This document shows, in pieces, positions 19,012 through 28,161 of a DNA stretch of 64,000 nt. Position 1 is the stretch's first letter; each line of letters begins with the position of its first letter. The DNA comes from Maribellus sediminis (GTDB lineage Bacteria; Bacteroidota; Bacteroidia; Bacteroidales; Prolixibacteraceae). Where the stretch lies: assembly GCF_011799805.1 (NCBI RefSeq), contig NZ_WXUB01000002.1, positions 992,001 through 1,056,000 of the forward strand, in the 5' to 3' direction. The notes beneath the pieces are model-generated. The model was not told where the DNA came from. It made no database searches and saw only the letters and a list, made by a program, of their open reading frames with translations. Made by a program: the position numbers and the translations under genes.

Positions 19012-19737
19012 TTATAATGAATTATGCAGATAACGTTTATAAATTTCAGAAGTACGTTCCAGGTGTTCGCGCATAAATCCTGATGCTGCCTCGCCATTTT
19101 GCTTATTGATGGCATCAAATACTTTGAGGTGGATGTCAAGTGTGAAATCCTTTTCGCCTTCCACATTTGCATAAATAAAATTGCGCATCCTTGGTAACAA
19201 GCTGTAAATCGGCTCCATAGTAATCTGAACGATTGGATTATGCGTAGCCCGAGCGATTAAAAGATGGAACTTATTATCGAGGTCGGCTTCCAGCTGTGTG
19301 TTGTCGGGATCGCAGGCCTTAAAAAGTTCAATGTTATTCTGAATGTCTGAAAGGTCGTTTTGATTTCGCTGACGGGCAGCCAGTCCTGCTATTTCAGGTT
19401 CGAATAAACGACGCACTTCAATAATCTGAGGGATCAGGTTCTGATCCAGTTGCATATCGTAATACAGGTTCATGGTTTTAATGGCATCGCCAATCTTAAA
19501 ACCGGTAACCGTCATTCCACTCCCCTTGGTTATTTCAATCAGTCCTCTCGCACTCAACCGACGCAATGCTTCGCGTAGAGCCGTTCGACTAACGCCAAAT
19601 GCTTCGCACAATTCTCTTTCAGTCGGTAGTTTCGATCCCACGGGAAGTTTCTTCTCGCGGATGGCAGCCTCAATTCTTCGTTCGATTTTCTGACTTAAGG
19701 TTAATTTGCTGCCAATTTTTTCAAAGATTTCATCCAT
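19012..19737 (-). CDS. FadR-subfamily GntR transcriptional regulator
   Basis: 241 residues. An N-terminal winged helix-turn-helix (about 12-80: LPVGSKLPTERELCEAFGVSRTALREALRRLSARGLIEI) is followed by an all-helical FCD ligand domain (about 90-230) with the metal-site pattern D-x3-H (DLDNKFH) plus later His residues (ATHNP, REHLERT). It is the first gene of the operon with the transglutaminase, NlpC/P60 and epimerase genes, and is divergent from the SGNH esterase gene. Carboxylate effectors are usual for FCD domains, so a murein peptide, MurNAc or an amino acid is a plausible signal (inference). A candidate autoregulatory site is at 19795-19803. Confidence 0.92.
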   Translation of the reverse strand: MDEIFEKIGSKLTLSQKIERRIEAAIREKKLPVGSKLPTERELCEAFGVSRTALREALRRLSARGLIEITKGSGMTVTGFKIGDAIKTMNLYYDMQLDQNLIPQIIEVRRLFEPEIAGLAARQRNQNDLSDIQNNIELFKACDPDNTQLEADLDNKFHLLIARATHNPIVQITMEPIYSLLPRMRNFIYANVEGEKDFTLDIHLKVFDAINKQNGEAASGFMREHLERTSEIYKRYLHNSL

Positions 19738-19794
19738 AATTCTATCCCCAATTTCAATCCAAATTGTAAGTATGATTTAGTTATATTTATAGTA

Positions 19795-19809
19795 TGTCAG
19801 ACAAATATA
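19795..19809 (-). promoter_or_regulatory. Candidate GntR operator overlapping the minus-strand -7 box
   Basis: TGTCAGACA (19795-19803) is a perfect 4-1-4 palindrome with the GT-N3-AC spacing usual for FadR-subfamily operators. It overlaps CAAATATA (19802-19809), which on the - strand reads TATATTTG, a perfect Bacteroidota -7 element, 65 nt upstream of the regulator start. No good -33 box was found. The 313-nt gap to the SGNH gene also holds a second small palindrome, TTCAAT-AGTA-ATTGAA (19877-19892), and is otherwise AT-rich without ORFs. Confidence 0.45.
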
Positions 19810-19985
19810 CATTTTATCTATCTGAGGCTTCCTTCCAATATCAATAATTTATCAATATGGGCAAAAATTTAAAAAGTTCAATAGTAATTGAAACGACATT
19901 TTTGATTAGGAGTTCAATTTTACTAAAATTATCGAAACGTTTATTAAGCCTGAAATTGCATTTTCACTGTTAAATGCCTGCACGA

Positions 19986-20019
19986 TTTGATTGTTTAGCA
20001 AGCTACCTGCTTATATTTG
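19986..20019 (+). promoter_or_regulatory. Promoter of the SGNH esterase gene
   Basis: TTTG at 19986-19989 and TATATTTG at 20012-20019, with a 22-nt spacer, match the Bacteroidota -33/-7 pattern apart from slightly long spacing. The start of transcription would fall near 20026. This argues that the ATG at 20051, and not an in-frame ATG at 19991 upstream of the -7 box, is the true start. Confidence 0.55.
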
Positions 20020-20050
20020 TAAGATACGTTCAATACTATACTATCATCCG

Positions 20051-20854
20051 ATGAAAAATAACAACCGCGAAACAAAAATATCACGAAAAACATTTCTTAA
20101 AACCTCAGCCTTTGCCGGCGCTTTCGTTGGAATAAGTGGCACTATGGCCTGTTCAGGTGCAAAAGCAGATGTAAAGGAAGAATATAAAGGATTGCGTTTC
20201 CTTTTCCAGGGTGATTCAATAACCGATGGGAATCGTGGACGTAATGAAGATCCGAATCACATAATGGGCCACGGTTATGCGTTTTCGGTAGCCAGCAGAG
20301 TTGGCGCCGATTTTCCATCAAGTGGTTTTACCTTTTTCAACCGCGGAATCAGTGGAGATACCGTAACCAAACTGGAAAAAAGATGGCAAAACGATACGAT
20401 GGATTTAAAACCGGATGTTTTAAGTCTGTTAGTGGGCATTAATGATGTGGGTGATATTGTACGACAATTGGGAGAGCCCAAAACGTTGAGCGAATTTGAA
20501 TCGGGCTACCGCAGACTACTGGATTTGAGCCGGACACAAAATCCCGATATACTGTTTGTTTTGGGAGTTCCTTTTGTTTACCGGGTAGGCAAACGAAACG
20601 AAAACTGGGAACTTTGGAACAAGGAAACACAGGACAGAGCCGAAGTTGTTCGAAAAATTTCAAAAGAATATGATGCTGTTTGTGTGGAATATCCCGGGGT
20701 TTTTGAGCAGGCAACAAAGCATACTCCTATCGAATACTGGATTTGGGATGGCGTACATCCAACTGTTTTCGGGCACGAACTGATGGCCCGGGAATGGATA
20801 AAAACAGTAGCAGAACGATTGGATTTTCTGAACCGATATAACTACGACAGCTAA
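20051..20854 (+). CDS. Tat-exported SGNH/GDSL hydrolase lipoprotein
   Basis: 267-residue esterase. The N-terminus has a twin-arginine-like motif (SRKTFLK, Arg-Lys variant), a hydrophobic stretch and a lipobox Cys34 (TMAC). The SGNH blocks are intact: nucleophile Ser56 in FQGDSITDG, block II FNRGISGDT, block III GIND (Asn131) and Asp233/His236 in DGVHP. Relatives remove acetyl groups from carbohydrates. It stands alone, divergent from the GntR operon. Removing O-acetyl groups from peptidoglycan, which block muramidases, would fit the neighbouring murein genes, but the substrate is inferred. The start was chosen from the promoter and the Tat motif. Confidence 0.88.
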   Translation: MKNNNRETKISRKTFLKTSAFAGAFVGISGTMACSGAKADVKEEYKGLRFLFQGDSITDGNRGRNEDPNHIMGHGYAFSVASRVGADFPSSGFTFFNRGISGDTVTKLEKRWQNDTMDLKPDVLSLLVGINDVGDIVRQLGEPKTLSEFESGYRRLLDLSRTQNPDILFVLGVPFVYRVGKRNENWELWNKETQDRAEVVRKISKEYDAVCVEYPGVFEQATKHTPIEYWIWDGVHPTVFGHELMAREWIKTVAERLDFLNRYNYDS

Positions 20855-21051
20855 AGGAACTTACCCCAAATCCATTACCTTCTGGTTCTGGCTACTGTCT
20901 AAATCCGAAAACAACTAATTCATTTTTGCTTCAAATATTTCTACATGAATCATTTTTTATCTTGATTTGCTTTACTAACTTTAAACCACTAACTAGAAGG
21001 TTTCTATGTTCCTTTTACAATAAGGGAAGCACTAACTAAACTAAACTATTC

Positions 21052-21651
21052 ATGCTTATAGAACATAAGGACCAACTTTTAATTGCCCAGGGCAACCAGG
21101 CGAAATTCAGGCAGCTCATGGAATTGTGTTCGGATGAGTTGTTACATTTTGCCATGGGATTTCTTCGGAACAAAGAATTGTCGGAAGAAATTGTGAGCGA
21201 TGTATTTGTAAAAATCTGGTACAAGCGAAAAGAGCTTGTCAATATCCAAAATTTAAAATCCTACCTTTTTATTAGTGTTAAAAACGCTTGTTTATCGCAT
21301 TTAAGAGCGGCCAAAGGAAATAAAATTGTTCTTATTGATGAATACAACGATTTTATGTTTCTTGAAGTTAGCGGACCGTCGGATGATCTGATTGACGAAG
21401 AAGACCTGGATCGAATACATGCGGCTATCCAAAGTTTACCACCCAAATGTCAGCTCGCTTTTACGCTCGCCAAAATCAATGAGCTAAAACACAAAGAAAT
21501 AGCAGCCATCATGGAAATTTCAGAGAAAACGGTAAATAATCATCTAATTGCTGCTGTTAAAAAGATTAGCGAAATGCTCGAGATCGATAAGAAAAGCAAA
21601 AAAGCTTCCTATCCTTTAAAGCGAGCCAGCTTTTATTCCTTTTTTTTATAA
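21052..21651 (+). CDS. ECF (FecI-like) RNA polymerase sigma factor
   Basis: 199-residue sigma-70 family factor. Region 2 lies at about residues 20-90 (LLHFAMGFLRNKELSEEIVSDVFVKIW) and region 4 at about 125-180 (LPPKCQLAFTLAKINELKHKEIAAIMEISEKTVNNHL). It is followed 64 nt later by a FecR-type anti-sigma gene and then by an STN-domain SusC, the standard trans-envelope signalling cassette of Bacteroidota. It should recruit RNA polymerase to the downstream susCD when substrate docks at the outer membrane. The 197-nt gap before it shows no convincing housekeeping promoter. Confidence 0.93.
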   Translation: MLIEHKDQLLIAQGNQAKFRQLMELCSDELLHFAMGFLRNKELSEEIVSDVFVKIWYKRKELVNIQNLKSYLFISVKNACLSHLRAAKGNKIVLIDEYNDFMFLEVSGPSDDLIDEEDLDRIHAAIQSLPPKCQLAFTLAKINELKHKEIAAIMEISEKTVNNHLIAAVKKISEMLEIDKKSKKASYPLKRASFYSFFL

Positions 21652-21715
21652 AAAAGTTCATTTTCCACTAGGTATATTTCAACGAATCTGCGTCTTAATT
21701 TACAGACGACAACTT

Positions 21716-22684
21716 ATGACTATAAACGACAAGTTTTACAGACTTATAACCAAAGAGTTAACCGATGGACTTTCTCCTGAGGAGGCAAATAAGCTTCAAC
21801 AGGAGTTGGAAAAAGATAAGTCTGCCGAAAAACGACAAAAGCAAATTTCACACTTCTGGAAATTTTTCTTTCCACAAACAAAACAGCATAATATAATATC
21901 GAAAACCGAAAAAAAGCTTGGTTTCACATATCATTCAGGCCGGGAAAATAAACTTTGGAAACGACTCGGAATTGCTGCTACTGTATTATTAGTAGTATCG
22001 GTTGGAGCTTATATTTTAACGCCTCGTCAGCATACTACATTAAACGAATACCGTTGCGATGTAGGTGAACAAAAGAAAGTGGTATTAAGCGATGGCACCC
22101 AGGTATGGCTCAACTCCATTTCATACATTGTGGCCAACGAGCCATTTATTGGCGATAAACGCGAAGTGATTCTTTTTGGCGAAGCCTATTTCGAAGTCGC
22201 TCCTAATCCGGATCAGCCATTCATCGTAAAAACACCGATGTTAAGCACTAAGGTTCTGGGAACCAAGTTTAACATTGCTGCCATGAATCCGCACGCCCGG
22301 CAGGAGATCTCATTATACGAAGGAAAAGTTGAACTTATTACCGATAACAAAGCCCATCAGAGCATCATCATGAAGCCCGGAGAAAAAGCATTTTTCTCGC
22401 CTGAAAGCGGAGAGATAGAAGTACTGAGGACAACACTGGGCAAACCGGCGCAATGGAGAGAAGGTATTTTATACCTGTATAACGAAGACCTGTTTAGCAT
22501 TGCACTAAAACTCGAACGTAGATTTAAAACAAAAATATTTATCACAGACCCTGCTGTTGGCCGTTTAAGGTACACGGCGGAATTTGAAAACGAGCCTTTG
22601 GAACGGATTATAAAAATCCTGTGCGAAGCCAAAGCATTCGCTTATGAAAAAACTGAAGGAGGATTTATTATAAAATCAAAATAA
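21716..22684 (+). CDS. FecR-family anti-sigma factor
   Basis: 322 residues with a cytoplasmic N-terminal part that should bind the sigma factor, one transmembrane helix at about residues 82-100 (LGIAATVLLVVSVGAYIL), a periplasmic FecR domain (VVLSDGTQVWLNS, FGEAYFEVA) and a C-terminal secretin/TonB short N-like domain (DUF4974 type, IALKLERRFKTKIFI). It is the inner-membrane partner of the ECF factor encoded upstream and should contact the STN domain of the SusC encoded downstream. Confidence 0.93.
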   Translation: MTINDKFYRLITKELTDGLSPEEANKLQQELEKDKSAEKRQKQISHFWKFFFPQTKQHNIISKTEKKLGFTYHSGRENKLWKRLGIAATVLLVVSVGAYILTPRQHTTLNEYRCDVGEQKKVVLSDGTQVWLNSISYIVANEPFIGDKREVILFGEAYFEVAPNPDQPFIVKTPMLSTKVLGTKFNIAAMNPHARQEISLYEGKVELITDNKAHQSIIMKPGEKAFFSPESGEIEVLRTTLGKPAQWREGILYLYNEDLFSIALKLERRFKTKIFITDPAVGRLRYTAEFENEPLERIIKILCEAKAFAYEKTEGGFIIKSK

Positions 22685-22730
22685 GAAGATTTCGATTGCT
22701 ATGATATATCGGATCTATACCAACTAAATC

Positions 22731-22762
22731 GGAAGTAAAGAGCTATTAAGTTCTTTACTTCC
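22731..22762 (+). promoter_or_regulatory. Long hairpin in the fecR-susC intergenic region
   Basis: 14 consecutive pairs (one G-T wobble) form between 22731-22744 (starting GGAAGTAAAGA) and 22749-22762 (ending TCTTTACTTCC) around a 4-nt ATTA loop, 49 nt before the susC start. No T-tract follows, so it is not a normal terminator. An mRNA stability or processing element that sets the susC to fecR ratio is plausible. It may also be a DNA palindrome for a regulator. Confidence 0.7.
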
Positions 22763-22811
22763 AAAAATGTGATTACTAATTTTTTGTTTAATGAACTAAA
22801 CCATTAACTGT

Positions 22812-25800
22812 ATGGAACTAAACGAACAAAACATGCTGCCTCGTATTCGGGGTTGGCAAAGCAAACTTCGTCGTGTCTCTGCATTAGTTTTATTAATGCT
22901 AACGGCGATTGTAATCAATGTTCAGGCAAGTACATATTCAGAGTCGGTTAAATTCGACCTGAAAATGAAAAAAGCAAGCCTGAAAGAAGTCTTTCAAACG
23001 ATCTCTGATCAGAGTGAGTTTAAATTTGTTTATAACAACGACGTTGTAAACGACAACCAGCAGGTTACAATTACAACTGAAGGTGCCCGCGTTGAAGAAA
23101 TTTTAGATGAAATTCTTCCACAGCACAAGTTAGAGTACCGTGTAATTGATCGTCAGGTTATTGTTTTTCCTGCTGAATCGGAAAAAAGCGAACCTTCAGA
23201 AGCAGGCACCCCGCAGGAGAAAACTGTTTCGGGTAAAGTGACTGATGCCGGTGGTACTCCACTGCCCGGGGTTACTGTAATTGTTAAGGGGACTACTGTT
23301 GGTATCGTAACCGACGCCGACGGTAATTTTAACCTTAGCGGTGTTCCTGCCGATAGCAAAGTACTGGTTTTTTCTTTTGTTGGTATGAAAACCCAGGAAG
23401 TGACCATTGGCAACATGACAACCTTTAACATTGCAATGGAAGAAGAAGCTATTGGACTCGACGAGGTTATTGCCGTGGGTTATGCCACTCAGAAAAAGGC
23501 CAATGTAGTAGGTTCGGTTTCTTCTGTTAACGGCGAACAAATTGAAGCCATTCCGGCTGCCGATGTTTCTAACACACTGTCAGGCCGTATGTCGGGAGTT
23601 ACCGGTATTCAGCAAACAGGTGAACCCGGACAAAGTGATGCCAGGCTTTTAATACGCGGACGTACAACACTTGGCGACGACGAAGCCAACACTGCCCCAC
23701 TTGTGGTGGTTGATGGAGTTCCCGGTCGTTCTTTAACCGATATCGACCCGGTTGACATTGAAAGTGTTTCGGTATTGAAAGATGCATCAGCAGCAATTTA
23801 TGGTGCAACTGCCGCAAACGGTGTAATTCTGGTTACTACCAAAAAAGGTCAGACCGGTAAACCACGTTTGAACTATCAGTTCTACCAGGGATTTATGACC
23901 CCAACAATTCTTCCGAAAGCAACCAGTGCCGGCGACTATGCTACCATGCTTAGCGAATACCAGGATTATGAAAACAGGAACAGAACCTACACCGATGAAG
24001 ACATCGCGTTATTTTACAGTGGCAGGGACCCCTGGCAACATCCAAACAGTGACTGGATGGGCGATTTGGTAGCCGATTGGACAACAACCAGTAAGCACAA
24101 TTTCAGCATCGACGGCGGTACTACCAACGGTATGCGTTATTATGTTTCGTTGGGTTACAAAAACGAAGAAGCGATTTACGAGCAGGAATCGACCAACTAC
24201 AAACAATACAACCTGCGTGCAAAACTTGAAATGCCAATTACTGATTGGTTAACCACATCGGTTGATTATGCAGGTTTCCTTAACCATAAGCTTTATCCAA
24301 CCAAAAGTGCCGGTGCCATTTACGGTCAGGCAACACGTCTGCTCCCAACCCGCTGGTCGTTCTGGCCAAACGGATTACCGGGACCGGATATTGAGTACGG
24401 TGATAACCCGGTTGTAACTTCAACTTTTGAAGGTGGTACCGATGACCAAACGGATTACATCAACCAGTTTACCTTTAAAGGAACCATTACTCCTCCAATG
24501 ATCGAAGGTTTAACGCTCAGCGGATATTATACCTATGACATTTCAAACTGGTACCGTAAACGTTTCCGTAAACCCTGGACGCTTTATACCGAAAACTGGG
24601 ATACAGCAGAGTACGACTCGGAGGGTTTCATTACAAATATGGAATTAACTCCTGCATTAAGAGGATATTCTGCGCCGGAGCTTGCAGAAGATTACCGCAG
24701 AAGTATACGTAAATTAGCAAACGTAAACTTTAACTATGCACGCGATTTTGGCGACCATTCAATTAATGTATTTGGTGCTTACGAACAAATTGACCAGAAC
24801 TGGAATAACTTCGGCGCATTCCGTAAGTACTACATTTCTGATGTTGTTCAAACCATCGATGCCGGTTCTGACAAGGACAAAGATAACTGGGGTAGCATGA
24901 GTATTTATGCACGAAAATCGTGGATCGGACGTTTCAACTACAGCTACAAAGGAAAATATTTGGTTGAAGCGCTGTTCCGTCGCGATGGTTCGCTGAAATT
25001 CCCACCTGATAGCCGTTGGGGTAATTTCCCTGGATTATTATTAGGATGGCGTGCCTCAGAAGAAGACTTCTGGCAAAACAACATTGGCTTCATCAATTAT
25101 TTTAAGTTAAGAGCTTCTTACGGTAAAATGGGTATGGACCCGGGTGATCCATTCCAGTTTATGAACAAATACGTGCTTGGAACAGGTTTAACCATGGGCA
25201 CGGGAAAAGTTGTAGAAACCGTTGTACAACAGCAAGGAGTAGCTAACCCAAATATTACCTGGGAAAAACAAACCACTTATAACCTTGGTTTCGAATCGCA
25301 GTTATTGAATAACATGTTCTCGTTAAATGCTGATTTCTTCTACAGTAAACGTTCCGATATCTTGGCATCACGCGATGCATCGGTTCCTCAATTTACTGGT
25401 TTGGCATTACCCGACGAAAATATTGCCGAGGTAGATAACCGTGGTTTTGAAATTGAAGCCGGTTATCATAAAGATTTCAACAGAGACTGGAGATTGAACG
25501 TTAGCGGTAACTTCAGTTACAACCACAACGAAGTGGTATTTATGGATGAACCCGAACGTGCCGAACCATGGCAGCAACGCACCGGTCACCCTTACGGAGC
25601 ATGGTTAATGTACGATGCCATTGGCATTTTTGCCGACCAGGCTGCAGTTGACAACTATCCTCACTGGGACGGAGCAAAGCCTGGTGATGTAATTTTCAGG
25701 GATGTTGATGGCGACAAGGCGATTACAAGTGACGATAAAATACTTGTTGACCAAACCGATGCTCCGGAAGTATCGTACGGTTTATCGCTGGACCTGACTT

Positions 25801-26237
25801 ACAAAAACTGGAACTTATCAGTACTGGCTCAAGGTCAGGGAACTTATTACCGTATGAACATTTCTGACGGACGTCGTGGTGAAGCGGGTAACTATTTACA
25901 GTGGAGTTTCGACGACCGTTGGACACCAACCAATACCAACACTGACGTAGCCAGAGCATACAACCGAGACGACTTGTACTGGTCGTTCGACCGTAACATG
26001 AGTACCTACCATTTGGATAACATGGCATTCTGCCGTTTGAAAAATGCCGTTCTTACGTATACTATTCCTAATAGTGTTTTTGGTAATCTTGGAGTTTCCA
26101 GAGCACAGGTATTTTTTGCAGGAAATAACCTCTTCCTGATCTATGCCGCTCAGAAAAACTTCGACCCGGAAATTGGTGCTCCATTAACCTATCCGGCCGT
26201 TAAAACGTTTGCTCTTGGTGTTAAGGTTACCTTTTAG
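22812..26237 (+). CDS. SusC-type TonB-dependent transducer with STN domain
   Basis: 1141-residue outer-membrane importer and signal transducer. The order is signal segment (about 22-38), STN domain (about 46-120, SVKFDLKMKKASLKEVFQTI), carboxypeptidase-regulatory-like domain (about 138-215, VSGKVTDAGGTPLPGVTV), TonB-box-like LDEVIAVGYATQ, plug with VLKDASAAIYG, and a large barrel ending in VTF. The STN domain is the part that talks to a FecR, matching the fecI-fecR genes upstream. SusD follows 21 nt later. No degradative enzyme accompanies the pair, so the ligand may be a small diffusible compound or one made available by enzymes encoded elsewhere. Confidence 0.95.
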   Translation: MELNEQNMLPRIRGWQSKLRRVSALVLLMLTAIVINVQASTYSESVKFDLKMKKASLKEVFQTISDQSEFKFVYNNDVVNDNQQVTITTEGARVEEILDEILPQHKLEYRVIDRQVIVFPAESEKSEPSEAGTPQEKTVSGKVTDAGGTPLPGVTVIVKGTTVGIVTDADGNFNLSGVPADSKVLVFSFVGMKTQEVTIGNMTTFNIAMEEEAIGLDEVIAVGYATQKKANVVGSVSSVNGEQIEAIPAADVSNTLSGRMSGVTGIQQTGEPGQSDARLLIRGRTTLGDDEANTAPLVVVDGVPGRSLTDIDPVDIESVSVLKDASAAIYGATAANGVILVTTKKGQTGKPRLNYQFYQGFMTPTILPKATSAGDYATMLSEYQDYENRNRTYTDEDIALFYSGRDPWQHPNSDWMGDLVADWTTTSKHNFSIDGGTTNGMRYYVSLGYKNEEAIYEQESTNYKQYNLRAKLEMPITDWLTTSVDYAGFLNHKLYPTKSAGAIYGQATRLLPTRWSFWPNGLPGPDIEYGDNPVVTSTFEGGTDDQTDYINQFTFKGTITPPMIEGLTLSGYYTYDISNWYRKRFRKPWTLYTENWDTAEYDSEGFITNMELTPALRGYSAPELAEDYRRSIRKLANVNFNYARDFGDHSINVFGAYEQIDQNWNNFGAFRKYYISDVVQTIDAGSDKDKDNWGSMSIYARKSWIGRFNYSYKGKYLVEALFRRDGSLKFPPDSRWGNFPGLLLGWRASEEDFWQNNIGFINYFKLRASYGKMGMDPGDPFQFMNKYVLGTGLTMGTGKVVETVVQQQGVANPNITWEKQTTYNLGFESQLLNNMFSLNADFFYSKRSDILASRDASVPQFTGLALPDENIAEVDNRGFEIEAGYHKDFNRDWRLNVSGNFSYNHNEVVFMDEPERAEPWQQRTGHPYGAWLMYDAIGIFADQAAVDNYPHWDGAKPGDVIFRDVDGDKAITSDDKILVDQTDAPEVSYGLSLDLTYKNWNLSVLAQGQGTYYRMNISDGRRGEAGNYLQWSFDDRWTPTNTNTDVARAYNRDDLYWSFDRNMSTYHLDNMAFCRLKNAVLTYTIPNSVFGNLGVSRAQVFFAGNNLFLIYAAQKNFDPEIGAPLTYPAVKTFALGVKVTF

Positions 26238-26258
26238 TGAATTATGAATTATTGAAAA

Positions 26259-28139
26259 ATGAAGAACATGAAAAAAATATTAGGATATTCAATAATGATG
26301 TTGGCGCTTATGTTGGCAACAACGTCATGCGACGATATTCTCGACCAAAAGGCTGTTGATGCCTTTAACGAGGAATCTGTTTTTGAAGACTTAAACCTAA
26401 CCAAAGCATATTTAGGAAGATGCTATGATTTTATTGGAGTAGACAACAATATGTTATTAGGTTTACGAGAAGATTTACTTGTTGGTGCAACCGATGAAGC
26501 ATTATGTATTCACCGTCCGGGTGGTTACCCCTTTGTTAAAGGAAGTATGAGCCCCGACGAATTGGGACATTTTGGAAACTGGCGTTTTAACTGGATTACA
26601 TGGAACTTATACGGTAACATTAAAAACGTTAATGTATTTCTTGCCAATGTTGATAATGTTCCTGTTGAAAAGCCTGCTGATAAGGATCTCATCGAGCAAA
26701 TGAAGGCAGAGGCCTATTTTATCCGCGCTTTCGATTACCACAATCTAATGCGCTCGTATGGTGGTGTTGTATTAGCAGAAAAGCCATATGAATTAGATGA
26801 AGATTTCCTTTCAATTACAAGATCTTCACTGGACGAAACGCTTGATTTTATTCTTGCCGACCTTGATAAAGCCATTGCAGGGCTTCCAAAGAAAGGCGAT
26901 ATGGAGCAGGGACGTGCCACAAAAGGAGCCGCCGCCGCTTTAAAATCAAGAATCCTAAGTTGGAGTACAGGAGAATTAATGCATGGTGGATATTCTTCCG
27001 ATGCATTGGTTTCATTCAAAACACATAGCCGGAATACATTACTGACACAGGCTCAAACCATTGCCAAAGAAATTATGGATGGCAAATATGGTAATTACGC
27101 GCTTACAGGAACGACAAATGATCCACCTTCACCATTAACCGAAGCTGATGTTCAGGCTTACTCCGAGAACTTCTTTAGTATTTTCACGCAGAAAGGTGAA
27201 TGGAACGATGAAGCCATTTGGGGTGTTCAACACTTACAGGCTCAGGGTAACCGCACCACTCAAAACCGTTGGTGGGGACCATGCGGGTACCACAACTGGG
27301 GTAATAACGGCCCGAACGAACCTGTTGTTCGTGAGTTTGAAATGGCCGACGGAACTCCTTTTGTTTGGGATAAATACAGCCCAGGCGACGAGTTTCTTAG
27401 AAAAGGAACAGCTGCTGAATTGGCAGCCGATCCGGAGATTAACCCATACGTTGGACGTGAACCACGTTTTTATGCTACAGTGTTTTTCGATGGAGCGCCA
27501 TGGATTCAACGTCCTGATGATGCAGCACCTCTTGATCCCGAGAATAAAGTAAGAACAGGTTATTATGTTGGTACCAGCAGGGACGATATTATCAGTAATG
27601 GTTTGGATACCCGTCAGGGGCCAATTGAAGCCTGGAACGGAACCAAGAATGGCTATTACATTAAAAAGTACCAGGATCCGGCAACTGTTGGTCAGTACTT
27701 TAATAACGAAAATGCATGGATTGAAATGAGATATGCAGAGGTTATTTTAGATTATGCTGAAGCCTGTATTGAACTTGGAGAAGTTGATAAAGGTATGAAC
27801 GCATTAAATATGATTCGTAACCGTGCAGGATTACCCGATAAAACGACCACCGATCAGGCGCAGGCCAGAGAATGGTACCGTCACGAACGTCAGGTTGAAT
27901 TCTTTGGTGAAGGCGACCGTTGGTACATGATTCGTAAATGGATGATTGCGGAAGATGTCATTAAAGACGTTCACGCGATTAAAATTTACCATTATTCAAA
28001 TGGTACTACAGAATGGTTCTACGACACTTCAACAGTGGTTGATAACCGATCGTGGAATGACGTGAACTACTGGCTGCCAATTTCGAGAACAGAACAAAAT
28101 AAGGCCCCGCAGTTACAACAGAATCCGGGGTATAATTAA
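26259..28139 (+). CDS. RagB/SusD-family outer-membrane lipoprotein
   Basis: 626-residue lipoprotein (lipobox TTSC, Cys24). An N-terminal SusD-like domain holds AYFIRAFDYHNLMRSYGGVVL and the C-terminal RagB/SusD domain holds YAEVILDYAEACIELG, MIRNRAGLPD and the RHERQVEFFGEGDRWYMIRKW block that defines the family. It partners the SusC encoded 21 nt upstream. A terminator follows at 28162-28193, so the MFS gene downstream probably has its own promoter or depends on readthrough. Confidence 0.94.
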   Translation: MKNMKKILGYSIMMLALMLATTSCDDILDQKAVDAFNEESVFEDLNLTKAYLGRCYDFIGVDNNMLLGLREDLLVGATDEALCIHRPGGYPFVKGSMSPDELGHFGNWRFNWITWNLYGNIKNVNVFLANVDNVPVEKPADKDLIEQMKAEAYFIRAFDYHNLMRSYGGVVLAEKPYELDEDFLSITRSSLDETLDFILADLDKAIAGLPKKGDMEQGRATKGAAAALKSRILSWSTGELMHGGYSSDALVSFKTHSRNTLLTQAQTIAKEIMDGKYGNYALTGTTNDPPSPLTEADVQAYSENFFSIFTQKGEWNDEAIWGVQHLQAQGNRTTQNRWWGPCGYHNWGNNGPNEPVVREFEMADGTPFVWDKYSPGDEFLRKGTAAELAADPEINPYVGREPRFYATVFFDGAPWIQRPDDAAPLDPENKVRTGYYVGTSRDDIISNGLDTRQGPIEAWNGTKNGYYIKKYQDPATVGQYFNNENAWIEMRYAEVILDYAEACIELGEVDKGMNALNMIRNRAGLPDKTTTDQAQAREWYRHERQVEFFGEGDRWYMIRKWMIAEDVIKDVHAIKIYHYSNGTTEWFYDTSTVVDNRSWNDVNYWLPISRTEQNKAPQLQQNPGYN

Positions 28140-28161
28140 TAGTTAGTTTAGCTGGATAATA

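Noticed and set aside
19991-20050. Upstream ATG extending the SGNH esterase by 20 residues
   Set aside because: A perfect -7 box (20012-20019) lies inside the extension and the Tat signal begins right after ATG 20051.
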